From Desulfuromonadaceae bacterium (GTDB lineage Bacteria > Desulfobacterota > Desulfuromonadia > Geobacterales > Pseudopelobacteraceae): a stretch of 34,303 nt of DNA. This document shows positions 34,221-34,303 of this stretch, one piece after another. The stretch's first letter is position 1. Each line of letters begins with the position of its first letter. The stretch covers positions 1-34,303 of the forward strand of contig JAQUHA010000032.1 in assembly GCA_028683855.1 (NCBI GenBank), in the 5' to 3' direction. Both the position numbers and the translations under genes were made by a program. The notes beneath the pieces are model-generated. The model did not search any database and was not told the origin of the DNA. It was given only the letters and a program-made list of their open reading frames with translations.

Positions 34221-34303
34221 TTATGCATCTTTTATTACGAAGTTTGAGAAGTCCTCAAACACCCATCTGTTCTTCAACGTCAGGTAGATGATGCCCAGTA
34301 GTT
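34221..34303 (-). CDS. 3' end of an IS110-type transposase (partial)
   Basis: The last 26 codons of a minus-strand gene run off the window edge. They read GIIYLTLKNRWVFEDFSNF and a short tail. The IY-TLKN-WVFEDF pattern is what I recall from C-termini of IS110/IS116-family transposases. With only the tail available this is tentative. Confidence 0.45.
   Translation of the reverse strand, partial: LLGIIYLTLKNRWVFEDFSNFVIKDA

Overview
The window looks like a chromosomal segment of a Geobacter-type member of the Desulfuromonadales/Geobacterales. This is inferred from the housekeeping protein sequences and from the order dnaE-accA-rluB-corC-lnt-prfB, not from a database search. Coding density is high. 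The conserved blocks differ in style from at least two accessory blocks.

Region 1 (1-3034) is damaged. A 5'-truncated phosphate-binding-protein-like (PstS) fragment is followed by a methyl-accepting chemotaxis gene that lacks its start and carries apparent frameshifts. Region 2 (3035-7890) is a nine-gene minus-strand cluster with an ArsR-family repressor at its head. It encodes a TPFCSCS permease, a CDF metal exporter, a stand-alone HdrA-N-like cysteine protein, a two-cluster ferredoxin, a secreted rhodanese, two thioredoxin-fold proteins and a CcdA-type membrane thiol transporter. I read it as a metalloid or thiol stress module that links efflux to electron delivery across the membrane. The repressor gene has a near-consensus promoter whose -10 lies inside a perfect 11-bp inverted repeat.

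Region 3 (8010-12985) is an accessory patch: a sirtuin, a BrnT/BrnA-like and a HigB/HigA-like toxin-antitoxin pair, an Mrr-type restriction endonuclease, and an unrecognised winged-helix protein. Two related GC-rich palindromes sit exactly over the stop codons of two of these genes and resemble integron attC sites. A 45-bp direct repeat and a perfect 36-bp palindrome also lie here. It is followed by an unusual GNAT-histidine kinase fusion (13094-15067).

Region 4 (15288-29257) is core genome. On the minus strand are guaB, an M42 aminopeptidase, a radical SAM protein and rnc. Diverging from them on the plus strand are dnaE, accA, rluB, a CorC-like CBS protein, lnt, prfB (with the classical +1 recoding site) and an HU gene.

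Region 5 (29326-34303) has two tRNA-Arg genes followed at once by a run of minus-strand mobile-element genes: small unknown proteins, a DUF5681-like protein, a large Toprim/DUF3987 replication protein and an AlpA-like DNA-binding protein. An apparent IS110-type transposase end lies at the window edge. This is consistent with an element integrated at tRNA-Arg(TCT), but no integrase or second attachment site is inside the window. A strong 23-nt-arm hairpin next to the primase-like gene could be its replication origin.
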